Below, one piece after another: positions 56,897 to 64,000 of a stretch of DNA of 64,000 nt. The stretch lies in NCBI RefSeq assembly GCF_023015615.1, contig NZ_JALKAJ010000001.1:1-64000 (forward strand). Direction: 5' to 3'. The stretch's first letter is position 1. Each line of letters opens with the position of its first letter. The notes under the pieces are model-generated. The model had not been told where the DNA came from and searched no databases. It saw nothing but the letters and a program-made list of their open reading frames with translations. Source of the stretch: Qipengyuania sp. S6317L1. Lineage in GTDB: Bacteria; Pseudomonadota; Alphaproteobacteria; Sphingomonadales; Sphingomonadaceae. Both the position numbers and the translations under genes were made by a program.

Positions 56897-57337
56897 TTAG
56901 AGCCCTTCAATCTTCACATGACGGTCTGCTTCGCATTGGCTGTGGTCACCGAGCGCTTCGATCACCTTACATTCTGCGACTGACCCGCCGCCGCATGCTT
57001 CTGCAATGCGTTCCAGCTCTCCTTCAAGGGCCTGCAGTTGCGAGATTCGCTGTTTGACCAACGCAAGCTGCCTCTCAGCAATTTCATTGGCCGTTGAACA
57101 ATCCATCTCTGGCGTGGCTTGGAGGTGGAGCATCTCTCGAATGGCATCCAAGGGAAAGCCGAGAAAGCGAGAGTGCTTGATGAAGCCAATGCGCTTAATG
57201 TCGCTTTCTAGATACAACCGTCGCCCACCCGAACTTCGTTCCGGCTCGGCAATTAACCCAACCTTCTCATAGTAACGGATTGTCGTGATTTTCACGCCTG
57301 ATTGCTTCGAAAGCTCACCAATCGAAAGAGATTTCAT
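56897..57337 (-). CDS. MerR-family metal-responsive regulator
   Basis: A 146-residue regulator. The HTH is SIGELSKQSGVKITTIRYYE, followed by GLIAEPERSSGGRRLYLESD and a dimerisation helix. C-terminal Cys (MDCSTAN, EACGGGSVAECKV, DHSQCEADRH) resemble the metal-binding ends of ZntR/CadR-type regulators. It is divergent from the CDF-like transporter and faces a promoter with a MerR-type operator. The metal is uncertain. Confidence 0.85.
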   Translation of the reverse strand: MKSLSIGELSKQSGVKITTIRYYEKVGLIAEPERSSGGRRLYLESDIKRIGFIKHSRFLGFPLDAIREMLHLQATPEMDCSTANEIAERQLALVKQRISQLQALEGELERIAEACGGGSVAECKVIEALGDHSQCEADRHVKIEGL

Positions 57338-57355
57338 AGAGTTACAACTTTTCGC

Positions 57356-57386
57356 TTGCTTCTACAGTCACTGTAGCTCGTATCGG
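57356..57386 (+). promoter_or_regulatory. MerR-type promoter with central dyad
   Basis: TTGCTT (57356-57361) and TATCGG (57381-57386) are spaced by 19 bases, the long spacing typical of MerR-controlled promoters. The spacer holds a perfect dyad CTACAGT-C-ACTGTAG (57362-57376). It reads toward the transporter gene. Confidence 0.75.
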
Positions 57387-57420
57387 ACTGTCTGTCATTA
57401 CGACTCAAGGAAAAAGAGCA

Positions 57421-58062
57421 ATGTCAGGCTGCTGCGAAGAGAAAGTGTTTCATGGGCTATCTCCTGCCTACAAGCGAGCGCTGATTGCGGTCATCGTAAT
57501 GAACGCGACTATGTTTGTTGTCGAAATGTGGGCTGGCGTCACCTCTGGCTCGCAAGCGCTCAAAGCGGATGCTTTGGATTTTGCAGGGGACGCGGCAACC
57601 TATGCCCTTAGCTTGGCGGTCATCGGCGCTTCTGTCCGAACGAGAGCGCTGGCATCCCTCGTGAAGAGCGGCTCATTGGCGACTATCGCTATCGCAGTGC
57701 TTGTAATGACCGCGCTACGGTTTGCGGAGGGTATGCCTCCCGAGGCGCAGACTATGAGCCTCGTAGCTCTTCTTGCGCTCGCGGCGAATGTTGCGAGCGT
57801 CCTAATCTTGCTCAAGTGGCGCGATGGGGACAGCAATGTCCGCTCCGTTTGGTTGTGTTCGCGCAATGACGCGATTGGCAATGTCGGGGTAATTGGGGCT
57901 GGCCTTCTTGTCGCCGCGACCGCGAGCGCAATACCAGACCTATTAGTCGCGGTTCTGCTGGCAGGACTCTTCCTTCGCTCATCCATTTCAATCGCTCGGC
58001 AAGCGCTTGCGGAATTGCGCTCAGACAACGCGCAACCTGCGTGCGCGAACGGAGGGCAATGA
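57421..58062 (+). CDS. Small CDF-like cation transporter
   Basis: A 213-residue protein with six hydrophobic helices and no cytoplasmic C-terminal domain, shorter than usual CDF proteins (about 300). The transmembrane metal site reads DFAGD (Asp53, Asp57) in helix 2 and CSRND (Cys146, Asp150) in helix 5, where classical members have HxxxD; the Cys suggests a soft metal. Cys4 and Cys5 sit at the N-terminus. Expressed from the MerR-type promoter. Followed directly by DUF3703. Confidence 0.82.
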   Translation: MSGCCEEKVFHGLSPAYKRALIAVIVMNATMFVVEMWAGVTSGSQALKADALDFAGDAATYALSLAVIGASVRTRALASLVKSGSLATIAIAVLVMTALRFAEGMPPEAQTMSLVALLALAANVASVLILLKWRDGDSNVRSVWLCSRNDAIGNVGVIGAGLLVAATASAIPDLLVAVLLAGLFLRSSISIARQALAELRSDNAQPACANGGQ

Positions 58063-58063
58063 G

Positions 58064-58426
58064 ATGACAGATAGCCAAAAAAGCCGCATCAAGACGTTCC
58101 TACAAGACCAATATCGCGATGCGCGCAGCGCTGAGAATGCGGGCAAGATCGAAGACGCGTGGGCCAGCTTGGAGCGGGCACACATTGTCGCGCAAGGAAT
58201 GTTCGCACCGCACCTCTACTCGCATTGGCGGATGCTCGCACTCGCGACAAAAACTGCGGACATAAGAGAAGTGTTCGGTCAGCTGATGCGCCTTGCGCTC
58301 GCACCACTCGGCAACCTCACAGGACGTCTTCCCATCGGCAACACAGGCCGCTCCGACGTAAGCGCATTTGCTCACATGGACATCCCAACTGACCTTCAAG
58401 CCATTCTCAAAGACCAAATCAAATAG
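58064..58426 (+). CDS. DUF3703 protein
   Basis: About 120 residues, helical. Typical DUF3703 sequence: AWASLERAHIVAQGMFAPHL, HWRMLALATKTADIREVFGQ and GNTGRSDVSAFAHM. It has several conserved His and Asp. It is often found in metal-resistance clusters; function unknown. GGAGGG ribosome site; starts one base after the transporter stop codon. Confidence 0.82.
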   Translation: MTDSQKSRIKTFLQDQYRDARSAENAGKIEDAWASLERAHIVAQGMFAPHLYSHWRMLALATKTADIREVFGQLMRLALAPLGNLTGRLPIGNTGRSDVSAFAHMDIPTDLQAILKDQIK

Positions 58427-58462
58427 CCTCCAATTCAATAGCAACCCTTCGAAGGACTTCTC

Positions 58463-60445
58463 GTGACCTCCCCTCTTCGCACCCCATTATTCTTGAGCGC
58501 CGTCGCGTTTCTTGCTTTTCCGTCATCTGGCTTTGCGCAGGACCGGTTTGCCCCCGTCCCTCCTGCCGATGAAGCCGAAAGTGAAGAAGCTGAAGATGAT
58601 GTGATAATCGTCCAAGGCATTCGTCGCCCCCGCCGCGTGCAGGATCAACCTGTCAGGGTCGAAGTTCTTCCGCGTGAGGAGATCGAGGAAAAGGCGATCA
58701 TGCGCCCCGGAAACATCGCCACTCTAGTCAATGAAACTGGCGGCGTCCGAGTGCAGATCACGTCCCCTGCGCTTGGCGATGCGAACATACAAATTCAGGG
58801 TTTGGAAGGGCGTTACACTCAGCTGCTCGCCGATAACTTGCCGCTGTTTGGAGGTCAGGCTTCTTCACTTGGCTTGTTGCAAATCCCGCCAACCGACCTT
58901 GGGCAAGTCGAGGTTATCAAGGGCTCTGTTTCGGCCCTCTATGGAGCATCGGCGCTGGGGGGTGTCATCAACCTTATATCCAAACGACCGGGCGATGCAT
59001 TCGAAGCAGAAGCGCTGTTGAACGTCACTTCACGCAATGGACAGGATTTCACCAGCTATGTGGCAGGGCCTGTCAGTTCCAACGTCGGATTGTCGCTGAC
59101 CACAGGCGCGCACAGGCAATCGGCCCAAGACATTGATGGCGACGGTTGGGCAGATATGCCCGCCTATGATCGGTTCGTTGCGCGTCCAAGGCTGCAATTC
59201 GATGGCGATGACGGAAGCTCTGTTTACCTAACCCTTGGGGCAATGACCGAGGACCGCGTTGGTGGCACTCTTCCGGGTCGCACCGTGCCTGATGGGACTA
59301 GCTTCGTGCAAGCACAGGAAACTGACCGCTTCGATGCTGGCTTAGTTATCAGCAAGCCTTTGTCTGATAGTGCAACACTCGGCGTGCGCGGCTCTGTAAT
59401 GCATCAAAATCACATTCACCTGTTTGGCGATGTGATTGAAGATGACTGCCATCAGAGCCTCTTTGGCGAGTCCTCCATCACCTTCATTGATGGCCCAACC
59501 TCTCTGGTTGGTGGTGTTGCGTTTCAATCTGATCGCTATCGCTCTGAGACGTTTCCGGCATTCAACTACACCTATGATGTGCCCGGCATTTTCGGGCAGG
59601 TCGAATACGAGGCCACGTTTGATCTAACCCTTGCCGCAAGCGCCCGCGTCGATTTTCACAGTGAGTTCGGCACTCAATTCAGCCCTCGTTTTTCCGCGCT
59701 CTACAGGCCGGGGAACTGGACGATCCGAGGCTCAGTCAGTCGGGGGTTCTTCGCGCCTACCCCGTTTGTCGACGAGATACAGGCCGCTGGTCTCTCACGA
59801 TTAGAGCCGTTGGGCGATCTTGACGTGGAAACAGCGCAGACTGCCTCGCTCGATTTCAGTTATTCCGATGGGCCTTGGGAAGCGAACGCTACGCTATTCG
59901 GCGCGAACATCGAAAACGCGACACGGCTTGAAGAGATTGCGCCTGACCGGGTTCAAATCGTCAATATCGACGGCACAACACGGGTGCGCGGAACCGAGCT
60001 GCTTCTGCGCTACAAGAACGACGGTTTCACGGTCACCGGGAGCTATGTTTTCGTGGATGCGAGCGAGCCTGATCCAAGCGGAATTGGTCGCAGCCAAGTC
60101 CCTTTGACGCCCAAGCATTCCGCAGGATTGGTCGCCATATGGGAGGACCATGGCAACGCACGCTTGGGCTTTGAAGCCTACTACACCGGAAAGCAGGAGC
60201 TGGAGGACAACCCATTCCGCGAGCGCTCCCGCCCCTTCTTCTTTCTCGGCCTGCTCGGTGAGGTCACGCGTGGTAAGGTCAGTTTCTTCCTCAATGCCGA
60301 GAACCTGCTCAACATTCGCCAGACCCGCTACGATCCGCTCCTATTGCCTCAACGCGCAGCGAGCGGAGAATGGACGGTCGATGCTTGGGCACCTTTGGAG
60401 GGCTTTACGCTGAACGGGGGCATTCGCCTCAAGTTTGGCAGCTGA
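58463..60445 (+). CDS. TonB-dependent outer-membrane receptor
   Basis: A 660-residue receptor with signal peptide (SAVAFLAFPSSGFAQ), an acidic stretch, a TonB-box-like start (DDVIIVQGIR), plug domain (LGQVEVIKGSVSALYGASAL, GGVINLISKRPG) and a beta-barrel ending in GGIRLKFGS with the usual aromatic-type strand. GTG start with GAAGGA upstream. Its place within a metal cluster suggests transport of a metal or metal chelate; the ligand is unknown. Confidence 0.88.
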   Translation: MTSPLRTPLFLSAVAFLAFPSSGFAQDRFAPVPPADEAESEEAEDDVIIVQGIRRPRRVQDQPVRVEVLPREEIEEKAIMRPGNIATLVNETGGVRVQITSPALGDANIQIQGLEGRYTQLLADNLPLFGGQASSLGLLQIPPTDLGQVEVIKGSVSALYGASALGGVINLISKRPGDAFEAEALLNVTSRNGQDFTSYVAGPVSSNVGLSLTTGAHRQSAQDIDGDGWADMPAYDRFVARPRLQFDGDDGSSVYLTLGAMTEDRVGGTLPGRTVPDGTSFVQAQETDRFDAGLVISKPLSDSATLGVRGSVMHQNHIHLFGDVIEDDCHQSLFGESSITFIDGPTSLVGGVAFQSDRYRSETFPAFNYTYDVPGIFGQVEYEATFDLTLAASARVDFHSEFGTQFSPRFSALYRPGNWTIRGSVSRGFFAPTPFVDEIQAAGLSRLEPLGDLDVETAQTASLDFSYSDGPWEANATLFGANIENATRLEEIAPDRVQIVNIDGTTRVRGTELLLRYKNDGFTVTGSYVFVDASEPDPSGIGRSQVPLTPKHSAGLVAIWEDHGNARLGFEAYYTGKQELEDNPFRERSRPFFFLGLLGEVTRGKVSFFLNAENLLNIRQTRYDPLLLPQRAASGEWTVDAWAPLEGFTLNGGIRLKFGS

Positions 60446-61020
60446 TGAGTAGGCTGAGCGAATCATCGCTTGAATGGGCGCTCTTTAGTGTCTCGCTAGG
60501 TTCCATCATTTTGATTTTTGCGCTCGCGGTCGTCTCCGCTTTTCGGAGTGAATTTCAGTTCTTCCCACCGCCGAGCAAGCAGAGCTGGCAGCATCGCACG
60601 TTTCTATTGCTTTTCCGGCTCTTTCTTTATCCGCTGATTGCTCTGACGGTGATCGCATTTGAGCCAGTGCCCCGAACCGACTTTGCGCTTCGCTATGGCT
60701 TTGGCGGGTTATTGTTTGTTTGCGGTTTCGGAATGGCTTTCTGGATCACCCTTAATATGGGTTGGCGAAATGCGTTTGGAGAGAAGCGCGGCCTTGTCAC
60801 CGACGGCTGTTTTAGGTTCAGCCGCAATCCTATTTACGTTGCAACTTGGGTTGGGCTTGCCGGTTGGGGCTTGATCGCCAACCAATTGCCAGTGACAATC
60901 CTACTTCTGGCTTGGTCCATCCTATATGTGCTCGCGCCGTTCTTCGAGGAGCCATGGCTCGAAGCTCAATATGGAGCGGCCTATCGAGATTACAAAGCAA
61001 GAACAAGGCGGTTTGTTTGA
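60445..61020 (+). CDS. Isoprenylcysteine methyltransferase-like membrane protein (CzcN-like)
   Basis: A 191-residue membrane protein with about five helices and the ICMT/PEMT-type C-terminal motif: CFRFSRNPIYVATWVGLAGW, then FFEEPWLEAQYGAAYRDYKA. The same family occurs as CzcN in metal-resistance operons. Start ATG 60445 shares its first base with the stop of the TonB receptor gene. Function in metal resistance unknown. Confidence 0.8.
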   Translation: MSRLSESSLEWALFSVSLGSIILIFALAVVSAFRSEFQFFPPPSKQSWQHRTFLLLFRLFLYPLIALTVIAFEPVPRTDFALRYGFGGLLFVCGFGMAFWITLNMGWRNAFGEKRGLVTDGCFRFSRNPIYVATWVGLAGWGLIANQLPVTILLLAWSILYVLAPFFEEPWLEAQYGAAYRDYKARTRRFV

Positions 61021-61451
61021 TGAAATGGCAGACCCGCATTGCAGTCCTATATCCGCTTCTATCAGGAGCGATTTTCGTTGCATTGGGATTGCTTACACTC
61101 GCCCAGCCTGATGTCTTCGAATACTACGCTATAGGCATAGATAGCGCCTCAGCACGGACTGCTATTCGTGCAATGATCGGGGGCGGTGAGGTCGGACTTG
61201 GAATCCTTATGTTCGGCGGCGGCCGACTGGGGTTCTCTGTCGGCCATAGATGCACAATTGCTGCGACGATCTTTGCCTGTGTGGGCCTTGCAAGACTTTT
61301 AAGCGCGGCGCTCGAAGGCAATCAGCTTCTAGGTAGCCACCAGCCCTTCAGAGAAGCGTGGGTAGAGCTAATGCTCGGCTGCTTGGGCGTCTTGGCAGCA
61401 ATCATAGCTCGTAGGGCTGACTTGAGCCGAGGAAGCGAGGGAAAAAGCTGA
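61020..61451 (+). CDS. DUF4345-like membrane protein
   Basis: A 143-residue protein with four hydrophobic helices. The first part (FVALGLLTLAQPDVFEYYAI, AIRAMIGGGEVGLGILMF) matches DUF4345-type proteins. ATG 61020 overlaps the last base of the methyltransferase stop. Function unknown; convergent with csoR. Confidence 0.72.
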   Translation: MKWQTRIAVLYPLLSGAIFVALGLLTLAQPDVFEYYAIGIDSASARTAIRAMIGGGEVGLGILMFGGGRLGFSVGHRCTIAATIFACVGLARLLSAALEGNQLLGSHQPFREAWVELMLGCLGVLAAIIARRADLSRGSEGKS

Positions 61452-61524
61452 CCGAGAATTGTTGATTGACCGAAACCGCTATGCGGACAGGCTGCCATCG
61501 ACCTAAATGCGGAATTGGTCCAAG

Positions 61525-61797
61525 CTACTTCCTCGTCCGCTCCAAAAGGTCCACGAGTTCCTCGAACTTCTCCCGCTGCTCGCCTTCATCGCCACTGGCG
61601 ATTGCTTCGGCAACGCAGCAAGCCGCGTGATCTTTGAGAACCTGTGTCTCCACTTTCGCCAACGCCGATTTGATCGCCGCGATCTGATGAAGGATGTCCA
61701 TGCAGTAGCGGTCATCCTCGACCATCTGCGCAACGCCGCGCACTTGGCCTTCAATCCGCTTTAGGCGGTTCAGCTTTGCGTTGGAGTCTTTGGCCAT
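61525..61797 (-). CDS. csoR: CsoR-type copper-sensing repressor
   Basis: A 90-residue DUF156 repressor. The Cu(I) ligands Cys32, His57 and Cys61 keep the C-H-C spacing (25 and 4) of CsoR, and the N-terminal His of nickel-sensing RcnR is absent. When Cu(I) binds, it releases its operator. Start ATG 61797 gives family length; a longer frame would cover the operator. Divergent from copA. Confidence 0.9.
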   Translation of the reverse strand: MAKDSNAKLNRLKRIEGQVRGVAQMVEDDRYCMDILHQIAAIKSALAKVETQVLKDHAACCVAEAIASGDEGEQREKFEELVDLLERTRK

Positions 61798-61815
61798 TGG
61801 TCGATCCTGATTGAA

Positions 61816-61832
61816 ATACCCTAGGGGGGTAT
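61816..61832 (+). promoter_or_regulatory. CsoR operator between csoR and copA
   Basis: ATACCCTAGGGGGGTAT is a G-tract pseudo-palindrome of the CsoR/DUF156 class, followed by an AT-rich TATATATAGG that can serve as a minus-10 region. It lies between the divergent csoR and copA starts and can repress both. Confidence 0.8.
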
Positions 61833-61861
61833 ATATAGGTGAGAGCATTCGTTCAACAGAG

Positions 61862-63577
61862 ATGACTTTCTACATGCCCCAGTTCTCCCGCCGCAACCTC
61901 ATCACTAGCATTGCCGCACTGGCCGCAGCTTCTTCGCTTCCGATGCCTGCATGGGCGCGTGGTCAGTCGATGCCTCACGCGAACAAGGGGTTTGGTCAAT
62001 TGTCTGGTGAGGACATCAACCTTTCAATTGGTGATGCGCATTTCATGACTGGAGGACGCTCTGGTCATGCCTTTGCCGTAAACGGCACAGTGCCCGGTCC
62101 CTTGATCCGTTTGCGCGAAGGGCAGGACGTTCGGCTGCATGTAACGAACAATCTGGATGAGGACAGCTCGATACATTGGCATGGCCTACTTTTGCCATTC
62201 CAGTTTGACGGAGTGCCCGGTGTCAGCTTCCCCGGCATCAAGCCGGGTGAGACCTTTACCTACGAGTTCCCGATCCGTCAGACAGGAACCTATTGGTGGC
62301 ACTCACACTCTGGGCTGCAAGAACAGGCGGGACACTACGGACCCATCATCATTGAAAGCGACAAACCGGACCCGCGCTATGACCGCGACTATGTCGTGCT
62401 TCTATCCGAGTTCACGCCAATCCATCCGCACCAGATTATGCGCCTCTTGAAGGTCGGCGAGCACTATTTCCAAAACCAGATGCAAAGCGCGACCGAGGGC
62501 GAGATGTCTGGCGAAATGCGTCGCATGTGGGGACAGATGCGAATGAACCCGCGCGACATCGCGGATGTGTCAGGGCAGACCTACACCTATCTCATCAACG
62601 GCCACGGCCCCTCCGACAATTTGCAATTGGAGTTCAAACCGGGCGAGCGCGTGCGGCTCCGGGTGATCAATGGCAGTGCCATGACTTTCTTCAACGTCCG
62701 CATTCCCGGCGTGCCCATGACCGTTATCCAAGCAGACGGGCAAGACGTTGACGAGGTCGAGGTGGACGAGTTCCAGATCGGCGTCGCCGAGACCTACGAC
62801 GTGATAGTTGCGCCCAAGGACGGCAGTCACGCGATTGTAGCTGAGGCAATGGACCGCAGCGGTATGGGCGTTGCTAGCCTCACCTCGCATCCCGGTCACA
62901 TCGCGACGCCTCCCGCGCTTCGCAAAATTCCAACGCTCACCATGACCGACATGGGAATGATGGACCACGCTGCTCACGCCGCAATGGGTCACGACATGGG
63001 CGATATGGAGCACAATATGCGCGACACATCGCTACTACCCGATGACGTTAAAGTCGGTCCGGGCGTGGACATGGTTGCCCCAATGCCAATTGACCGAATG
63101 GATTTTCCCGGACTTGGCTTAGACAACGTGCCGCACCGGGTGCTGCGCTACACCGACCTCAAGGCCAAGCGCATGAACCCGCACCGCCAGGTTGACCGGG
63201 AGATGGAGATACATCTCACCGGGAATATGGAGCGGTATATGTGGTCTTTCGACGGCAAGAAGTTCACCGCCGTCACCGATGACCCGATCCGCTTTGGATA
63301 CGATGAGCGTGTCCGAGTGAAACTGGTCAATCAGACCATGATGGCACACCCCATTCACCTGCACGGTCACTTCTTCGAGATGGTGAACGGCGCTGATCAC
63401 ATGCACCAGCCATTGAAGCATACAATGATTGTGCAACCGGGGGGCACAGCGACTTTCGATCTCACCGCAAATGAGCCGGGAGATTGGGCGTTCCACTGTC
63501 ATCTCCTCTACCACATGCACGCGGGCATGATGCAGGTTGTAACGGTGCGGCCATTCCCAGATGGGGCACTGGGCTGA
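61862..63577 (+). CDS. copA: CopA multicopper oxidase
   Basis: Periplasmic Cu(I) oxidase of copper resistance, about 571 residues. A Tat signal peptide (QFSRRNLITSIAALAAAS) is visible. Copper ligands: SSIHWHGLLL, TYWWHSHSG, AHPIHLHGHFF and FHCHLLYHMHAGMM (type 1 site with Met). A Met/His-rich insert (MGMMDHAAHAAMGHDMGDME) probably binds extra copper. ATG 61874 is an alternative start. Overlaps copB by one base. Confidence 0.94.
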   Translation: MTFYMPQFSRRNLITSIAALAAASSLPMPAWARGQSMPHANKGFGQLSGEDINLSIGDAHFMTGGRSGHAFAVNGTVPGPLIRLREGQDVRLHVTNNLDEDSSIHWHGLLLPFQFDGVPGVSFPGIKPGETFTYEFPIRQTGTYWWHSHSGLQEQAGHYGPIIIESDKPDPRYDRDYVVLLSEFTPIHPHQIMRLLKVGEHYFQNQMQSATEGEMSGEMRRMWGQMRMNPRDIADVSGQTYTYLINGHGPSDNLQLEFKPGERVRLRVINGSAMTFFNVRIPGVPMTVIQADGQDVDEVEVDEFQIGVAETYDVIVAPKDGSHAIVAEAMDRSGMGVASLTSHPGHIATPPALRKIPTLTMTDMGMMDHAAHAAMGHDMGDMEHNMRDTSLLPDDVKVGPGVDMVAPMPIDRMDFPGLGLDNVPHRVLRYTDLKAKRMNPHRQVDREMEIHLTGNMERYMWSFDGKKFTAVTDDPIRFGYDERVRVKLVNQTMMAHPIHLHGHFFEMVNGADHMHQPLKHTMIVQPGGTATFDLTANEPGDWAFHCHLLYHMHAGMMQVVTVRPFPDGALG

Positions 63578-64000
63578 TGCGCTCACTCTTCACTGTTGGC
63601 ACGGCCCTGATTGCCGTTTCGTCGTTCGCGCCGTTGGCGGCGCAGGATCACTCCTCTCATAGCAGCGACCCGCCGCCGGAAATGGATCACTGCGCAATGG
63701 GGCACCTTCCGCCCGAACAATGCCCGCCAAAAGATGAGCACGACGGTCATGACGCAATGGACCATGACTCCATGGATCATGGCAGCAAGGATCACAGCCA
63801 GCACGGTGGACACACAAACAAGTCTATCCCCGGCGCTGCGCCAGAGGATGCAGTGCCTGCGCGAGCCTTTGAAGGTCCGCGCCATGCAGCCGACGTGATC
63901 TGGGGCGCGGACGCAATGGCACCTAGCCGCGATAACCTAGCCCGCGAGAACGGCGGGATGCGCACGGGAAGCGTTCTCATCGAGAGACTTGAAGCACGCA
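63577..64000 (+). CDS. copB: CopB outer-membrane copper-resistance protein (3' end outside window)
   Basis: The frame starts at ATG 63577, sharing a base with the copA stop, and stays open to the window end (about 141 residues). It has a signal peptide (ALIAVSSFAPLAAQ), a His/Met-rich stretch (HDAMDHDSMDHGSKDHSQHG) and then the CopB start AADVIWGADAMAPSRDNLAR followed by ENGGM. CopB is an outer-membrane protein acting with CopA. Confidence 0.92.
   Translation, partial: MRSLFTVGTALIAVSSFAPLAAQDHSSHSSDPPPEMDHCAMGHLPPEQCPPKDEHDGHDAMDHDSMDHGSKDHSQHGGHTNKSIPGAAPEDAVPARAFEGPRHAADVIWGADAMAPSRDNLARENGGMRTGSVLIERLEAR

Overview
The window is one contiguous, GC-rich, gene-dense stretch of bacterial chromosome. 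Gene families, short ATGA-type overlaps, GyrB type and clusters of GANTC (the CcrM methylation motif) fit an alphaproteobacterium, most likely Sphingomonadales of the Erythrobacter kind; that placement is inference. No rRNA, CRISPR array, insertion sequence or integrase was seen. One tRNA (Gly, GCC) is present. Both window ends cut genes.

Layout. 1-4.2 kb: the C-terminal part of a MidA-family methyltransferase fused in frame to a very long Ala/Glu/Lys helix, then a two-gene ABC importer (fused permease/binding protein plus ATPase) on the minus strand. 4.3-8.7 kb: leucine-degradation genes (isovaleryl-CoA dehydrogenase, methylcrotonyl-CoA carboxylase beta subunit) with a PhnA-like protein between them, then an orphan gene and an acyltransferase. 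8.8-17.6 kb: TetR regulator, M50-like membrane protein, AI-2E permease, gyrB, ZIP transporter, secreted PIG-L deacetylase, acyl-CoA ligase. 17.6-24.9 kb: a non-coding stretch with hairpins, guaA, YceI lipoprotein, two endonuclease III relatives, esterase, SDR, nitronate monooxygenase. 25-34 kb: secreted small proteins including two DUF4402 proteins, ABC ATPase, acyltransferase-3, nadB, a small peptide with a double-glycine leader motif beside a Cys-rich protein, a TraB-like protein and a hydrolase.

34-44 kb: ribonucleotide reductase nrdA and nrdB lie 6 kb apart, both preceded by GANTC sites (a dense cluster before nrdA). Between them are a PilZ protein, a GntP permease and a four-gene phospholipid operon (CDP-alcohol transferase, PlsC, CdsA, membrane protein). 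44-51 kb is an accessory-looking stretch: a 131-bp direct duplication with palindromes, a DUF559 protein, an FNR/FixK-type box before a YdcH gene, three small acidic lipoproteins, a thermonuclease and an orphan DUF2282 (bufferin-family) protein. 51-56.8 kb returns to housekeeping: argB, YggT, folD, MarC, Lon-N domain protein, thioredoxin/YbbN, tRNA-Gly.

56.9-64 kb, directly after the tRNA, is a metal-handling cluster: a MerR regulator with a recognisable 19-bp-spacer promoter dyad, a small CDF-like transporter, DUF3703, a TonB receptor, a CzcN-like membrane methyltransferase, DUF4345, a Cu(I)-type CsoR with its operator, CopA multicopper oxidase and the start of CopB. This reads as a copper/heavy-metal resistance module that may be an island.
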